Positions 26,022-34,566 of a DNA stretch of 64,000 nt are shown here, piece after piece. The number at the start of each line of letters is the position of its first letter. Within the stretch, counting starts at the first letter, position 1. The DNA lies in NCBI GenBank assembly GCA_004551865.1, contig SFPR01000002.1, positions 1-64,000 of the forward strand, in the 5' to 3' direction. The DNA is from Bacteroidales bacterium (lineage in GTDB: Bacteria > Bacteroidota > Bacteroidia > Bacteroidales > P3). Under the pieces are notes generated by a model. The model saw nothing but the letters and a program-made list of their open reading frames with translations. It was not told the origin of the DNA and did not search any database. The position numbers and the translations under genes were made by a program.

Positions 26022-27836
26022 TTGAAACGTCGAAACATTTTTGTGTTTCTTGCATTTGTCGCAATAACTCTTTGTTTTAATTTGGCAAATGCACAATCTG
26101 ACCAAGCGGACTCAACAAAAGACAATACAAATGCCTTTGTTTTGAGTCCGCGTGGTGGTTTTGTCGTTGTGGAAGGGGCGTTTGACAATCCTCTCTCTTC
26201 TGTTCATCGTCCCGACAAGGCAGATAGAATTGACAATGCTTTCTTTCAACGGCTTTCTACCCCTTCAAGTCCGTCTCAAAACTTGATTTTTGATTGCAAT
26301 TCGACAACATCGCATTATTTTCTGCCCGATTTATTTGCTGCATACACCTATCTGCCTCAAAATGTGCGATATTTTCAGACCTCAAAACCTCACAGCAATC
26401 TGAAATATTCAAGCAGTATCAATTCTTCTCAGTATTTCAGTGTTTTCCACACCCAAAATATTACGAGGAATTGGAACATCGGCTTGCAGTATGATGTCAA
26501 TTACCTTGACGGAACGTTTGCAAAATCGAGCGTGATGAACCAATTTTTCAATCTGACAACCAATTACATAAGCAACAACGGACGTTATCGGATTGCAGGG
26601 GCGTTCATTCGCAATCGGGCTTACGTTTTGGAAAACGGAGGCTTGCTTTCGGATTCTTTGTTTCAAAACCAACTCTTCTCAAAACCCGAAACCTATCCTA
26701 CAAATCTCTCGGAAGGTTCTTCCAAATACAAAACTGCCGATTTTTCTCTTTATCAGAGCTTTGACTTCAATCGAAACAGCTCTTCGGAAGGCAGAATATT
26801 CAACCCCGGAACGCTATCTCTTCAAACTAACTTCATGCGTTCGGCTCGTCTTTACAAGGACGAATACCTCATAGAGGCGGATTCTCTTGCCACACGCTCG
26901 CTTCAAAACAATCTTTTTTGGACAAACGAAACAAAAACGAACAAACATCTGATTGTAAACCTCGGTGTGAAACACGAATTGCTGATGTTTTCTCACAAGA
27001 GCAACTCTCCGGTTTTCAATATATTAAGTCCGACTGCAAAGGTGGTGTTCAACCACAAAATGTTCTCATTTTCGGCAGAGGGAACAAGGAGTTTATTGTC
27101 CGAGAGCTACAATGGCGATTTTGATTTGAGAGCTTCGGCTTCCATGTCGGTGAAAAACAACCATATATGCATCCTTGCAGGCAGCGGAAAGCAATCCAAT
27201 CAATATATTTATTCGCATTATGTGGGGGAAAACCAATCATGGGATTTGCCACAAGAGAAAACAGACTACGCTTTTTTGAAAGCAAGTTATTGGTTTGCAG
27301 ATATATTGACCTGCAACTTGAATTATTTTCGCACAAACAACCGTCCTGTGATGAGAAGCAGCGACATGACAATCGTTTACAGCGACATTATCAACATTAT
27401 TCAGGCTCAAATACTCGCAAAAAAAGAATGGCAACACTTTGGTTTGCAGACAAATTGCGTTTTTCAGCACATTGACGACGAAACTTATCTTCATTTGCCT
27501 CTCTTTATGGCAAAACAAAGTATCTATTTCAAATTCAGTCTTTTCGGAGGCAAGTTGGAGAGCAATACCGGCATAGATTTGAGATACAACACCTCATACT
27601 ATGCCGACAAATACCTACCCGAGTTTGGTCTTTTTGCCTATCAGTCTGAAACCAAGAGCGGTAACTATCCCTATTGCGACATTTTCGTCAATGCTCGCAT
27701 AGATAAGTGCAATGTATTTCTCGCTCTTTCACATCCGTATGCAGGTTTGTTTGGCTACAACTACATTTCCACACCCCTATATCCCGAAGAGGGTTTGTCA
27801 TTACGCTGGGGTTTGAGCTGGAATTTCGTCAATTAG
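26022..27836 (+). CDS. Putative outer-membrane porin (PF14121-like), TTG start
   Basis: The 604-residue protein has a signal peptide (NIFVFLAFVAITLCFNLANAQ). A long series of alternating amphipathic strands follows (SQYFSVFHTQNITRNWNIGLQYDVNYLDG, FGLQTNCVFQHIDD, CNVFLALSHPYAGLFGYN) and the C-terminus is aromatic. This matches the Bacteroidota putative porin family. The frame begins with TTG at 26022, five bases after the trxB stop. The signal peptide starts exactly there and the next Met is over 150 residues in, so TTG is very probably the true start. Cotranscription with trxB is likely. Confidence 0.8.
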   Translation: MKRRNIFVFLAFVAITLCFNLANAQSDQADSTKDNTNAFVLSPRGGFVVVEGAFDNPLSSVHRPDKADRIDNAFFQRLSTPSSPSQNLIFDCNSTTSHYFLPDLFAAYTYLPQNVRYFQTSKPHSNLKYSSSINSSQYFSVFHTQNITRNWNIGLQYDVNYLDGTFAKSSVMNQFFNLTTNYISNNGRYRIAGAFIRNRAYVLENGGLLSDSLFQNQLFSKPETYPTNLSEGSSKYKTADFSLYQSFDFNRNSSSEGRIFNPGTLSLQTNFMRSARLYKDEYLIEADSLATRSLQNNLFWTNETKTNKHLIVNLGVKHELLMFSHKSNSPVFNILSPTAKVVFNHKMFSFSAEGTRSLLSESYNGDFDLRASASMSVKNNHICILAGSGKQSNQYIYSHYVGENQSWDLPQEKTDYAFLKASYWFADILTCNLNYFRTNNRPVMRSSDMTIVYSDIINIIQAQILAKKEWQHFGLQTNCVFQHIDDETYLHLPLFMAKQSIYFKFSLFGGKLESNTGIDLRYNTSYYADKYLPEFGLFAYQSETKSGNYPYCDIFVNARIDKCNVFLALSHPYAGLFGYNYISTPLYPEEGLSLRWGLSWNFVN

Positions 27837-27893
27837 CCAATTCTTCTGCACGGTTTTTCTCAGTTTTTCGGCATTTGAAACTCAAAAGATGCG

Positions 27894-28040
27894 ATTATCA
27901 ACAATTATTACACCTTGATAATCGGATTATCTTCTCATGATAATGGTATTATCTTGGCGTGATAATGGTATTATTTTCCCATGATAATCGGATTATCACG
28001 GCGTGATAATCCGATTATCAACAAAAAATTTTTTGATAAT
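27894..28040. repeat. Array of five phased palindromes, GRTAAT-NNN-ATTAYC family
   Basis: Units lie at 27917, 27939, 27961, 27983 and 28005, each 15 bp, with centres exactly 22 bp apart. Central triplets are CGG, GGT, GGT, CGG and CCG. The 7-bp linkers alternate: TTCTCAT, TTGGCGT, TTCCCAT, ACGGCGT. A half-unit lies on each side (ATTATC at 27894, GATAAT at 28035), 32 and 30 bp from the nearest centre. The site is the convergent gap between the porin and the methyltransferase gene. Confidence 0.9.
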
Positions 28041-28101
28041 CATAGAAAAGCTCGACAGAATTGCCGATTTATCTCTTGCTATCTTCGTGATAATATGAAC
28101 T

Positions 28102-28638
28102 TTACAAGTATTTGCAAAGCACTTGCCAAAGAACAATGGCACAACTGTTACATACGTTGAGGGAATGTTTCGTTCCGAACTGCGGAATTTCTATCGAATC
28201 GTTGCTGCTGTTTACAACTTCTTGCTGCACTCCTTCGACTTCATTGCCAAAGACGAGTGCTATCTTTTCGTTTTTGTCGATTTGCAGATTGTTGAGGGCA
28301 ATGCTGTTTTGTGTCTGCTCGACTGCATAGACTTTATAACCCTTGGTTTTCAGCTCGTTCACCACTTTCAGGCTATCTTCTTCATATCTCCATTGCACGC
28401 TTTCGGTTGCTCCGAGTGCAGTCTTTTGAATATCGCGGTGAGGAGGCTTGGGTGTTATTCCGCAAAGCAACAATTCTTCTACCAAAAAGGCATCGCAAGT
28501 TCTGAAAATGCTGCCTACGTTGTTCATACTGCGAACATTATCCAACACAACCACAATCGGATTTTTCTTTGCCGCCTTAAATTCGTCTATACTCTTGCGA
28601 AAGAGTTGTTCGCTTGTCAGTTTGGTTCTTTCTTTCAT
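28102..28638 (-). CDS. TrmH/SpoU-family RNA methyltransferase
   Basis: The 178-residue protein has SPOUT motif 1 VVVLDNVRSMNNVGSIFRTCDAF (Asn and Arg for catalysis), motif 2 IALVFGNEVEGV and motif 3 IEIPQFGTKHSLNVCNSCAIVLWQ, which form the trefoil-knot SAM site. It probably 2'-O-methylates a tRNA or rRNA ribose. It lacks an N-terminal substrate-binding domain, so the target is not clear. It lies 20 bp after the GldN-like gene, in the same direction. Confidence 0.9.
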   Translation of the reverse strand: MKERTKLTSEQLFRKSIDEFKAAKKNPIVVVLDNVRSMNNVGSIFRTCDAFLVEELLLCGITPKPPHRDIQKTALGATESVQWRYEEDSLKVVNELKTKGYKVYAVEQTQNSIALNNLQIDKNEKIALVFGNEVEGVQQEVVNSSNDSIEIPQFGTKHSLNVCNSCAIVLWQVLCKYL

Positions 28639-28658
28639 CGTTTTGTCTTTCCGTCTTC

Positions 28659-29603
28659 TCAGTGTCTGTAATTCTTGTTGTATATTCTCAATCCAAGTTG
28701 TCCGAAACGCTCTGCATCATACTGATAAAGAGGTAGGTAATAATAAACTTGTTTGTATATTTCGAGACTTTCGGGATTTATCTCCCAGCCCTCGCCAATC
28801 CTTATTGCGATTATGTCTTCGGGCATCAAATCCGAAAATGCCGTCTTTATGCTTTCCTGCTGCGTTTGCTCGTCAAAATAGACATATTCGTTCTTTATGA
28901 CAAACAAATCCTCAATCTGTTTGAGGGTTGCAAACTCTCCGCCTTCGGGTTTGAAGGCTTTGATTTTGTTTTGCTTGACAAGTTCAAACAAAGAGGTGCA
29001 GAAAGGCATCTGATTGGGGTATCGCAAGGGGTGAACCGAAATAATGGTGTCGGGAATGTGGAAAATGCGTGCAGTGTCTTGGCTTTCCTGAGGAAAAATC
29101 CAAAACAAAGGCATCTGAACGCTGTCGTTGCTCTCGCCGGTGAACGCTCTGTATCTCACCATATAAGGACAATATGCCTTGACTTTCTTTTCCAAGGCAA
29201 GGTCTTGGTAAGTGTAGTTCACAAATTCCTCAAACTGAAACGCTCCCACAAAGGGTGCGATATATTCCCAAAGGGTATCTTTTCCCAAAATCTTACCCGA
29301 GTATTGCTTCTCGAAGTCTATGATTTTTTTCTCTACACTATCCAAGTTCAGCTCTCGCTTTCGCTCGTCATATATCTTTACACGCTTCTCCTTAACGGCT
29401 GAAAATATGATTTTTGCAAGCTCTTCTCTGAAATATGCGGTGATATGTTCATACTTTTTGGGATTTAGAGTGTGTTCTGTTTCCCATTGGGGATTGAAAA
29501 CGCCTACTTTGTGAAACTCATGCTCAATCGAATGCGTCATATATTGGGCTTTGAGAGAGCAAATCGCCAAAACGCTCAAAGCAAATGTCAAAATCTTTCT
29601 CAT
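28659..29603 (-). CDS. GldN-like secreted protein (first of a tandem pair)
   Basis: The 314-residue protein has a signal peptide (ILTFALSVLAICSLKAQ). The second half resembles GldN/PorN, a periplasmic ring component of T9SS: RYPNQMPFCTSLFELVKQNKIKAF, LKQIEDLF, and IIAIRIGEGWEINPESLEIYKQ (GldN pattern: I-x-R-I-K-E-x-W-x-x-D). A weaker version of the same unit occupies the first half (HITAYFREELAKIIFSAVKEKRVKIYDE to KVKAYCPYMVRY). The genes usually beside gldN (gldK, gldL, gldM) are not here, so this is probably a paralogue. It is 3 bp after its sister gene. Confidence 0.68.
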   Translation of the reverse strand: MRKILTFALSVLAICSLKAQYMTHSIEHEFHKVGVFNPQWETEHTLNPKKYEHITAYFREELAKIIFSAVKEKRVKIYDERKRELNLDSVEKKIIDFEKQYSGKILGKDTLWEYIAPFVGAFQFEEFVNYTYQDLALEKKVKAYCPYMVRYRAFTGESNDSVQMPLFWIFPQESQDTARIFHIPDTIISVHPLRYPNQMPFCTSLFELVKQNKIKAFKPEGGEFATLKQIEDLFVIKNEYVYFDEQTQQESIKTAFSDLMPEDIIAIRIGEGWEINPESLEIYKQVYYYLPLYQYDAERFGQLGLRIYNKNYRH

Positions 29604-29606
29604 CTT

Positions 29607-30614
29607 TTACCTCCTTCTGATGTAGTATAACGGATATAAGCCCCTGAAATCGCCTTGTTTGCCGAAGATTGAGACCATTGGGGCAAAGTAATTGGTGTTT
29701 TTGATGAAGTTAAGGTTCTCTTTGTCGAAGTACCACTCCTCTCCAAATCTGAAATGGTCGATATTGTCGCTTGTATATGAGGATTTTATGACTGTATCTC
29801 GCTCAGACACATTGCCATATTGGTCGGTCGATACAAGGGTTTCCAAAACATCGAACTGCTTTCGCTTGAGAATTTCGGGCTTTATGAACTCCTCGCTTGA
29901 CGAAGGGGCTTCATAAACCTTTATATGTCCGTTTTCGGCTCTGTCGATAAGGCTTTCCAAAAACGGAACGGAGTATTCTGCCTCCAAATGTGAGTCCCAC
30001 CAATGGTAAGGTTGAGAATTGTATATAGGAATGGTGAACTCTATGTTCCTTGCCACGACAACGGTGTCTTTATAGAGAACTTCTCCCTTTGGTCTGACCC
30101 AACCGAGTTCGTATCTGAAAAGCGGCTTTATCTTCAACTCGTCTTGCTCAAAAGCAATGGTGTCTCTGATTATCACGGGGTTGAATGCCAAAACCCTTTT
30201 GGCGATAAGCATATTGTTTTCGTCGTAATGCCATTGTTCCTCAAACCTTACGGCTCTTATCTGCTCCTCAATGATTTTCTGGACTTCCTGCGGTGTGTGC
30301 GTTTTGCCGTATTGCTTGTTCAAGGCGAGAGTTAGTGAACTCATAACGCTGTCATACACAATGCTGTCGCCCTTAAAAGTGGTAAAGAAGAGCTTTTTGT
30401 TCTTTGCCAAGGCGTTCACACGGTCTATCGTCTGCCACCAAAAACGCTTATCGACCAAATAATCATACACAATGGAGTCTTTGGTTTCGGAAGATGCAAT
30501 TCTGCCCTGCATAATCGGGACTTCGTACACAATTTTCATTGTCAGCAGCCTCTCTTGCGAGTAAAGAAAAGTCGCAAACAGCACAGCCGACACAAAAAAC
30601 AACAATCTTTTCAT
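29607..30614 (-). CDS. GldN-like secreted protein (second of a tandem pair)
   Basis: The 335-residue product has a signal peptide (LLFFVSAVLFATFLYSQ) and two similar halves. The first ends IRAVRFEEQWHYDENNMLIAKRVLAFNP; the second contains PFLESLIDRAENGHIKVYE and ends DHFRFGEEWYFDKENLNFIKNTNYFAP. The E-x-W-x-x-D units match GldN and the neighbouring protein. The start at 30614 is chosen because the signal peptide begins there and a promoter lies 23 bp upstream; the frame is open to 30713. A role with T9SS or the envelope is inferred. Confidence 0.66.
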   Translation of the reverse strand: MKRLLFFVSAVLFATFLYSQERLLTMKIVYEVPIMQGRIASSETKDSIVYDYLVDKRFWWQTIDRVNALAKNKKLFFTTFKGDSIVYDSVMSSLTLALNKQYGKTHTPQEVQKIIEEQIRAVRFEEQWHYDENNMLIAKRVLAFNPVIIRDTIAFEQDELKIKPLFRYELGWVRPKGEVLYKDTVVVARNIEFTIPIYNSQPYHWWDSHLEAEYSVPFLESLIDRAENGHIKVYEAPSSSEEFIKPEILKRKQFDVLETLVSTDQYGNVSERDTVIKSSYTSDNIDHFRFGEEWYFDKENLNFIKNTNYFAPMVSIFGKQGDFRGLYPLYYIRRR

Positions 30615-30636
30615 CTGAATTTTTGTTTTGCTTGTG

Positions 30637-30644
30637 CAAAGGTA
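30637..30644 (-). promoter_or_regulatory. Promoter -7 element for the GldN-like operon
   Basis: The minus strand reads TACCTTTG, an exact TAnnTTTG match, 23 bp before the ATG at 30614. It lies between that gene and the aroA stop codon. Confidence 0.6.
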
Positions 30645-30670
30645 GCTTTTATTTTGGTTTTTACGGACTT

Positions 30671-32002
30671 TCAGGAGAGCGAAAGGTAGAAAAACTTTGA
30701 CAATTCTTCCCAATAGTTTGGAAAAGACTTCTCTACACAGTCGGGATTTTTGATGATAACTTTTTCATAGACCGAAGCGAAAAGAGACATTGCCATTGCA
30801 AATCGGTGATCGTTGTAACTATCTGTTTCCAAGACCTTTTTGTTGTCAAATAAAGAGGTTTCATACTCATAAATCGCCAACGAAGAAGCATCGGAGTGCA
30901 ATTTGAAACCAATTTTCTTCAACTCTGCAACAATGTTTCCCAAGCGGTCGGATTCTTTGTGGACAAGAGTATCAAGACCCTTGTATTCAAATGGTTGCCT
31001 CAAACAAATAGCCGTTACGACAAGCGGAAGAAACAAATCGGGGCAGGATTTGAAATCTATTGTTGCCACATTGTTGTTCTCTCTGCTTGCTTTTGAGTAA
31101 GAAAGCAAAGCATAATTGTCTGCAAACAAAGTCTTTACTCCGAAAAACTGCTCAAAAAACACCCTTACGACGGCATCTCCCTGCAATGATTTGGCTCTCA
31201 GACCTTTTATTTTGAGCGAAGGGAGCTTCAAAAGTGCCACAAGAGCATAGGCAAAGGCTGCCGCCGACCAGTCGGCTTCCACTTCAAAGTCTTTGAACTT
31301 GTATCCTACAGGGCTAATTTGCAGATTGTTATCCGACAAGCTCATTTCTGCTTCGCAATCTCTCATAAGAGAAAGCGTCATATCAATATACGGCTTTGAA
31401 ACTTGGGCATCTGACAAACTGATACTCAGACCTTTTTGAGTATATGGAGCAATCATTGCCAAAGCACTTACAAACTGGCTGCTGTAATTTGCCGGCAGAG
31501 TGATACAATCTCCTCCCGAAAGAGGTTTACCACTGATTTTCAGAGGGAAAATACGTCCCGAACCTGCAATTTCAATATCTGCACCCAAGCGTTTCAAAAC
31601 ATCTGTCAGAGGCATGAGCGGTCGATGTTCCATTCTCTCGTCCGCCCTTATCAACCACTTGCCGTAAGTGATTGAAAGCAAGGCTATAAGAAAGCGACAA
31701 GTCGTTCCTGCATTTTTACAGTCAAGTTCGACAAAACTATCTCGCCTGATGCTTGAAACCATTCGCCGTTTTGTCGGAATAAAACGGCGTTTTGTCAAAA
31801 TAATCCGCCGTTTTATTTCAGCCAAATGGCGTTTTAGCAAGAGGGTATCGTCAGACGATGACAAATTGCTTATTTTCAGCTCACTGTCTGCAAGAAAACG
31901 AATGATGAGAAGGCGATTGGAAATACTCTTTGAGCTTGGCAGTGAAAAAGAAAAGTCATCTTGCGGTTTTCGTCTGCCGATTGTTGCAAACAAATGCGTC
32001 AT
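30671..32002 (-). CDS. aroA: 3-phosphoshikimate 1-carboxyvinyltransferase AroA with repeat-encoded insert
   Basis: The 443-residue EPSP synthase joins PEP and shikimate-3-phosphate. Motifs: LPSSKSISNRLLII near residue 21 (catalytic Lys), LDCKNAGTTCRFLIALL near residue 93, RMEHRPLMPLTDVLKRLGA, and KESDRLGNIVAELKKIG. Residues 62-88 are an Arg/Lys-rich insert with three KRR repeats, encoded by the same repeat that occurs between genes elsewhere in the window. The frame stays open through it. It overlaps the upstream sigma-54 activator gene by 4 bp. The enzyme is probably still active, because the insert falls between conserved blocks. Confidence 0.93.
   Translation of the reverse strand: MTHLFATIGRRKPQDDFSFSLPSSKSISNRLLIIRFLADSELKISNLSSSDDTLLLKRHLAEIKRRIILTKRRFIPTKRRMVSSIRRDSFVELDCKNAGTTCRFLIALLSITYGKWLIRADERMEHRPLMPLTDVLKRLGADIEIAGSGRIFPLKISGKPLSGGDCITLPANYSSQFVSALAMIAPYTQKGLSISLSDAQVSKPYIDMTLSLMRDCEAEMSLSDNNLQISPVGYKFKDFEVEADWSAAAFAYALVALLKLPSLKIKGLRAKSLQGDAVVRVFFEQFFGVKTLFADNYALLSYSKASRENNNVATIDFKSCPDLFLPLVVTAICLRQPFEYKGLDTLVHKESDRLGNIVAELKKIGFKLHSDASSLAIYEYETSLFDNKKVLETDSYNDHRFAMAMSLFASVYEKVIIKNPDCVEKSFPNYWEELSKFFYLSLS
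31739..31819. repeat. CGCCGTTTT-family repeat inside aroA
   Basis: About 80 bp contain CGCCGTTTTGTCGGAATA, AAACGGCGTTTTGTC and CCGCCGTTTTATTTC in succession, close to intergenic copies at 62557 and 60600-60670. Read in the aroA frame it encodes three spaced KRR motifs without a stop. Confidence 0.8.
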
Positions 32003-33183
32003 TTCTTTTTGTTGAGGTCGTAATCTATCATTTTGCGATAGAGAGTTCTCTCCGAAAATCCGAGTTCCTTTGCGGCTGCACTTCGTTTGCCTCCATTTCT
32101 TTCGAGGGCTGCAATGATAGCTTGCTTTTCCAAGTCTCTCAGATTGACGGTTTCGGTTTTCTTTGTGTGTTCTTCGGGATAGTCTATGACCATTTCGTTT
32201 TCCGTTTCAGCCAAAGGAGCAGCCAAAAGATGCGACTGAGTTGAAGAATTGAACATATTGATAATCACAGACTTCAATTTGACAACCTCAGCCTTCAAGT
32301 CTTCAATGTCTTTCTTGTTTTGCAAAACTATATTGACTATGTCGTCATTCTCACTGCAAGCACTCTCGTTTTGAACCACTATCGGAAGACGCTCCATTGG
32401 CGGAATGTAGATTTTTAACCTCTCTGCGTCTATCTCTCTGTTCATTTCAAGCAGGGAAATACGCTCTGCAATGTTTTTAAGCTCTCTGACATTTCCACGC
32501 CATGGGTAACCTTTCAAATAGTTTACCGCTTCGGGTGAGAGACTTATCCTCGGGATGTTGTATTTCTCGGCAAGTTCGCCGCAAAAATACCGAAACAACA
32601 AAGGAATGTCCTCTTGTCGGTCTCTCAAAGAAGGAACGGTTATGTTGATTTGGTTTAGTCGGTAATACAAATCGCTTCTGAACCTGCCTTGTTCAACAGC
32701 TTTCAGAAGGTTTACGTTTGTTGCGGCAACAATTCGCACATCGACCTTTACGGCTGTTGAAGCTCCCACAGGCAGAAACTCTCCGTTTTCGATAACTCGA
32801 AGAAGTTTTGCCTGCATTGTGTAAGGCAGTTCGCCAACTTCGTCAAGAAAAATAGTGCCATTGTCTGCCTCTGCAAAATATCCTCGTCTGTCTCTCTCGG
32901 CTCCCGTAAACGAACCTTTGACATGTCCGAACAATTCGCTCTCTATTGTTCCCTCGGGAATAGCTGCACAGTTTACCGCAATATATTTCTTTTGTTTTCT
33001 ATTGCTGTACTGATGTATTATGCGGGAAAACACATCTTTTCCCGCACCACTTTCTCCCACAATCAGAACACTTGCATCGGTCTTTGCAACTCTTATTGCA
33101 ATGTCGATAGCTCGGTTCAAAAGAGGACTGTTTCCAAATATTCTGAATTGTTTCTTGACTTTTTGTACGTCTGTTTCGGACAT
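31999..33183 (-). CDS. Sigma-54-dependent transcriptional activator without receiver domain
   Basis: The 394-residue protein starts directly with an AAA+ domain: Walker A VGESGAGKDVFSRIIH near residue 42, ELFGHVKGSFTGAERDRRG (GAFTGA loop as GSFTGA), Walker B TIFLDEVGELP and GYPWRGNVRELKN. A middle segment has coiled-coil character (QNKKDIEDLKAEVVKLKSVIINMF). It ends in a Fis-type helix-turn-helix (ALERNGGKRSAAAKELGFSERTLYRKM). It would activate RpoN promoters. With no sensory N-terminal domain, control probably comes through a partner protein or expression level. It lies in an ssb-OMP-activator-aroA gene row. Confidence 0.92.
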   Translation of the reverse strand: MSETDVQKVKKQFRIFGNSPLLNRAIDIAIRVAKTDASVLIVGESGAGKDVFSRIIHQYSNRKQKKYIAVNCAAIPEGTIESELFGHVKGSFTGAERDRRGYFAEADNGTIFLDEVGELPYTMQAKLLRVIENGEFLPVGASTAVKVDVRIVAATNVNLLKAVEQGRFRSDLYYRLNQINITVPSLRDRQEDIPLLFRYFCGELAEKYNIPRISLSPEAVNYLKGYPWRGNVRELKNIAERISLLEMNREIDAERLKIYIPPMERLPIVVQNESACSENDDIVNIVLQNKKDIEDLKAEVVKLKSVIINMFNSSTQSHLLAAPLAETENEMVIDYPEEHTKKTETVNLRDLEKQAIIAALERNGGKRSAAAKELGFSERTLYRKMIDYDLNKKK

Positions 33184-33221
33184 TTCACAAACCGATTTAT
33201 GGATTTGCCGACAAAAAACGC

Positions 33222-33914
33222 TTAGAAATTAAATCCTATATAAAGTTTGAAAGTATTCATTCCCAAGTCTGCTCTGTCTTGTAGGGCAGGTGTTTGTGTA
33301 AAATCGGGAATAATGTCTTTGTTGTAGTCAAGATTTGCTTTGCCGAAGAGAAATTCTCCTCCGAAAGAGAACCATTGATATTTCAACTCCAAGTTAATCG
33401 AAAATCTGTTTGAGAAAGCAAAGCAACCTGCGGTCTCTTCCTTGAGGTGCAATTTTGTTCTGCCCAAAGTTCTTGTGCCGAACACCAAAGTAGGGCAGTA
33501 CTTTGCCGATGCTGCAACGCACAATCCGTCAATCAATTCCATTTGAACAGCCAAACCAATCTTTGGTCCTGCTGTCATCAAAAAACCGTCTTGCGTCTTG
33601 TAGTTGTGCAAACTGTCGGCAATAGGGCTTGCTTCATAACTGTAATCGTAGGTTTTGCCCGAATTAAATCCTACTTCCATAAAGGTAACATCTATTCCGG
33701 GAGTGAAAAGGTCGCCCATTACTACATCAAAATAGAATGTATGACCATATTCGACACCGAATCCTTGCGAGTAAAAGTCGCTATATTGTCCTATCGGATT
33801 GATATATTGTCCTCTTACATAGTTTGCTCCCACGTTTTGTGCAAAAGAGCCATACGAAACGAACAACGCAATCGGTAAAATTGCCAACTTAAAAAATGAT
33901 TGTAATCTTTTCAT
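33222..33914 (-). CDS. Outer-membrane beta-barrel protein
   Basis: I do not recognise a named family. The 230-residue product has a signal peptide (FKLAILPIALFVSYGSFAQ) and about eight to ten amphipathic strands (FGVEYGHTFYFDVVMGD, GPKIGLAVQMELIDGLCVAAS, RFSINLELKYQWFSFGGEFLFG), ending FKLYIGFNF with a C-terminal Phe typical of barrel proteins. The ATG at 33914 fits the signal peptide; a longer frame to 33962 would run into ssb. It follows ssb by 28 bp. Confidence 0.72.
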   Translation of the reverse strand: MKRLQSFFKLAILPIALFVSYGSFAQNVGANYVRGQYINPIGQYSDFYSQGFGVEYGHTFYFDVVMGDLFTPGIDVTFMEVGFNSGKTYDYSYEASPIADSLHNYKTQDGFLMTAGPKIGLAVQMELIDGLCVAASAKYCPTLVFGTRTLGRTKLHLKEETAGCFAFSNRFSINLELKYQWFSFGGEFLFGKANLDYNKDIIPDFTQTPALQDRADLGMNTFKLYIGFNF

Positions 33915-33942
33915 GCTATGATTGTTTAATTGGTTATTCAAA

Positions 33943-34440
33943 CTAAAAAGGTAAATCGCCAAGTTTCTCTATTTCGGTGTCTTCGCTCAACAATTTGGAA
34001 AGATTAGAGTTTGACTTGTTTTCCAAATTTGAGAAAGTGTCGGCAATAATTTCCTCATATACTTGGTCGGAATTTGGATTTTCTGTTTCATTTGAGCTAA
34101 TGGAGGTATTGTATTGACGAGTCAATATCTCAAAGTTGTCCGCAATTATCTCCACAACCCTACGTCTGTACCCTTCCTTGTCCTCTCTCACTCTTGAACG
34201 TATCTTTCCTTCAACATAAATCTGCATTCCTTTTTTCAAGAAGCGTTCTGCAATTTCGGCAAGCCCTCTCCAACAAACTATATTGTGCCATTCGGTTTCC
34301 TCAACCTTGGAACCGTCTTTTGCTTTGTGAACTTCTGTGGTTGCAAGCGAGAAAGTGGCTTTCTTCACACTGTCGAAAGAAACGACTTCGGGGTCTCTGC
34401 CCAAATTACCTATCAATATCACCTTATTTACTCCCACCAT
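33943..34440 (-). CDS. ssb: Single-stranded DNA-binding protein
   Basis: The 165-residue protein has the OB-fold of SSB: GVNKVILIGNLGRDPEV, KATFSLATTEVHKAKDGSKVEETEWHNIVCWRGLAEIAERFLKKGMQIYVEGKI. An Asn/Ser-rich linker and the acidic C-terminal end DTEIEKLGDLPF follow, the tail that recruits repair proteins. Length is normal. It is the first gene of its row. Confidence 0.97.
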   Translation of the reverse strand: MVGVNKVILIGNLGRDPEVVSFDSVKKATFSLATTEVHKAKDGSKVEETEWHNIVCWRGLAEIAERFLKKGMQIYVEGKIRSRVREDKEGYRRRVVEIIADNFEILTRQYNTSISSNETENPNSDQVYEEIIADTFSNLENKSNSNLSKLLSEDTEIEKLGDLPF

Positions 34441-34470
34441 AAAAACACTCTATTGCGATTTAACAACTTG

Positions 34471-34478
34471 CAAAGGTA
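34471..34478 (-). promoter_or_regulatory. Promoter -7 element for ssb
   Basis: The minus strand reads TACCTTTG, an exact TAnnTTTG match, 31 bp before the ssb start. Confidence 0.6.
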
Positions 34479-34566
34479 CAACAAAAAAAGCTAAATGGGC
34501 GAAACAATATGTCGTTTTGTCGTTTCGCCACAACTAACAAGCTGCCCGATAGACCTATTCTTCTGC

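Noticed and set aside
27917..28019. Possible CRISPR array
   Set aside because: The repeats are 15-bp palindromes and the 'spacers' are 7 bp of two recurring types. CRISPR arrays have 23-47 bp repeats with unique spacers of similar length, and no cas gene is present.
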